A model generated the notes under the pieces. It saw only the letters and a list, made by a program, of their open reading frames with translations. It was not told where the DNA came from and did no database searches. A stretch of DNA of 45,594 bases from IMG/VR virus record IMGVR_UViG_3300043395_003010, positions 1 to 45,594 of that record. One strand, written 5' to 3'. Made by a program: the position numbers and the translations under genes. This document shows positions 45,525 to 45,594 of this stretch, in pieces. Origin of the DNA: a virus. Position 1 is the first letter of the stretch. Every line of letters starts with the position of its first letter.

Positions 45525-45594
45525 ATGCCTTTACGCCTTCGGAACTTGTGCAATGCTGCCAGGGCTCTCTCTCAGGCAGTGGAAGTACGTCTGC
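45525..45594 (+). CDS. Start of a gene cut by the window end
   Basis: ATG 45525 has GGAGGTG seven bases upstream and opens MPLRLRNLCNAARALSQAVE, continuing past the end. Another open frame starts at ATG 45499 without a ribosome-binding site. Too short to identify. Confidence 0.45.
   Translation, partial: MPLRLRNLCNAARALSQAVEVRL

Overview
The window looks like part of a large, moderately GC-rich, lytic-type tailed dsDNA phage genome (Caudoviricetes). It carries a capsid morphogenesis module (prohead protease, scaffold-like protein, decoration-like protein, HK97-type major capsid protein). It also carries a replication module (helicase loader-like protein, DnaB-type helicase, CHC2 zinc-finger protein, family A DNA polymerase), an endolysin, homing endonucleases and many small unknown genes with overlapping start and stop codons. 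I saw no host housekeeping cluster, rRNA, convincing tRNA or integrase. The host cannot be named from the sequence.

Layout. 1-6.7 kb: head genes, all on +, with an intein in the prohead protease and a strong terminator after the capsid gene. 6.8-11 kb: accessory region with a LAGLIDADG endonuclease fused to a DNA methyltransferase, a small membrane protein, a coiled-coil protein on -, a decayed uracil-DNA glycosylase gene and a structured repeat. 11-17.5 kb: mixed-strand genes, including a DHH-like protein, a metalloprotease, a CYTH-domain protein, translation factor IF-1 and a lysine-rich protein. 17.5-28.3 kb: replication cluster on +, with an SNF2-type helicase (intein), loader-like protein, DnaB-type helicase (intein), CHC2 protein and DNA polymerase. 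28.3-33.6 kb: a cluster with DUF2997-like and DUF1257-like small proteins and a Ycf46-like AAA ATPase, followed by overlapping unknown genes and an HAD 5'-nucleotidase-like gene. 33.6-39.5 kb: a broken HNH gene, a ThyX-like protein, unknown genes, a GIY-YIG endonuclease and a nitrilase-family hydrolase. 39.5-45.6 kb: short - genes, a roughly 500-base structured non-coding region, a histone-H1-like peptide, an M15 endolysin, a 2H phosphoesterase and an alpha/beta-hydrolase-like gene.

The main unexplained structure is non-coding. A family of inverted-repeat-bounded elements (arms close to GGCTTTGCCCAAAAAGTC) occurs at about 10.6, 13.4, 39.6, 40.2 and 40.65 kb. The two larger copies, in opposite orientations, share a core in which an inner hairpin is replaced by a different but still complementary stem, as expected of a structured RNA. 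A second motif is a hairpin with the loop GGTGTAA placed just before start codons (10825, 17470, 28974). In protein-coding space, the best candidates for an undescribed system are the DUF2997/DUF1257/AAA operon and the endonuclease-methyltransferase fusion. Three inteins each interrupt a conserved catalytic or core motif of an essential-looking phage gene.

All functional calls come from reading motifs by eye. No database search was run.
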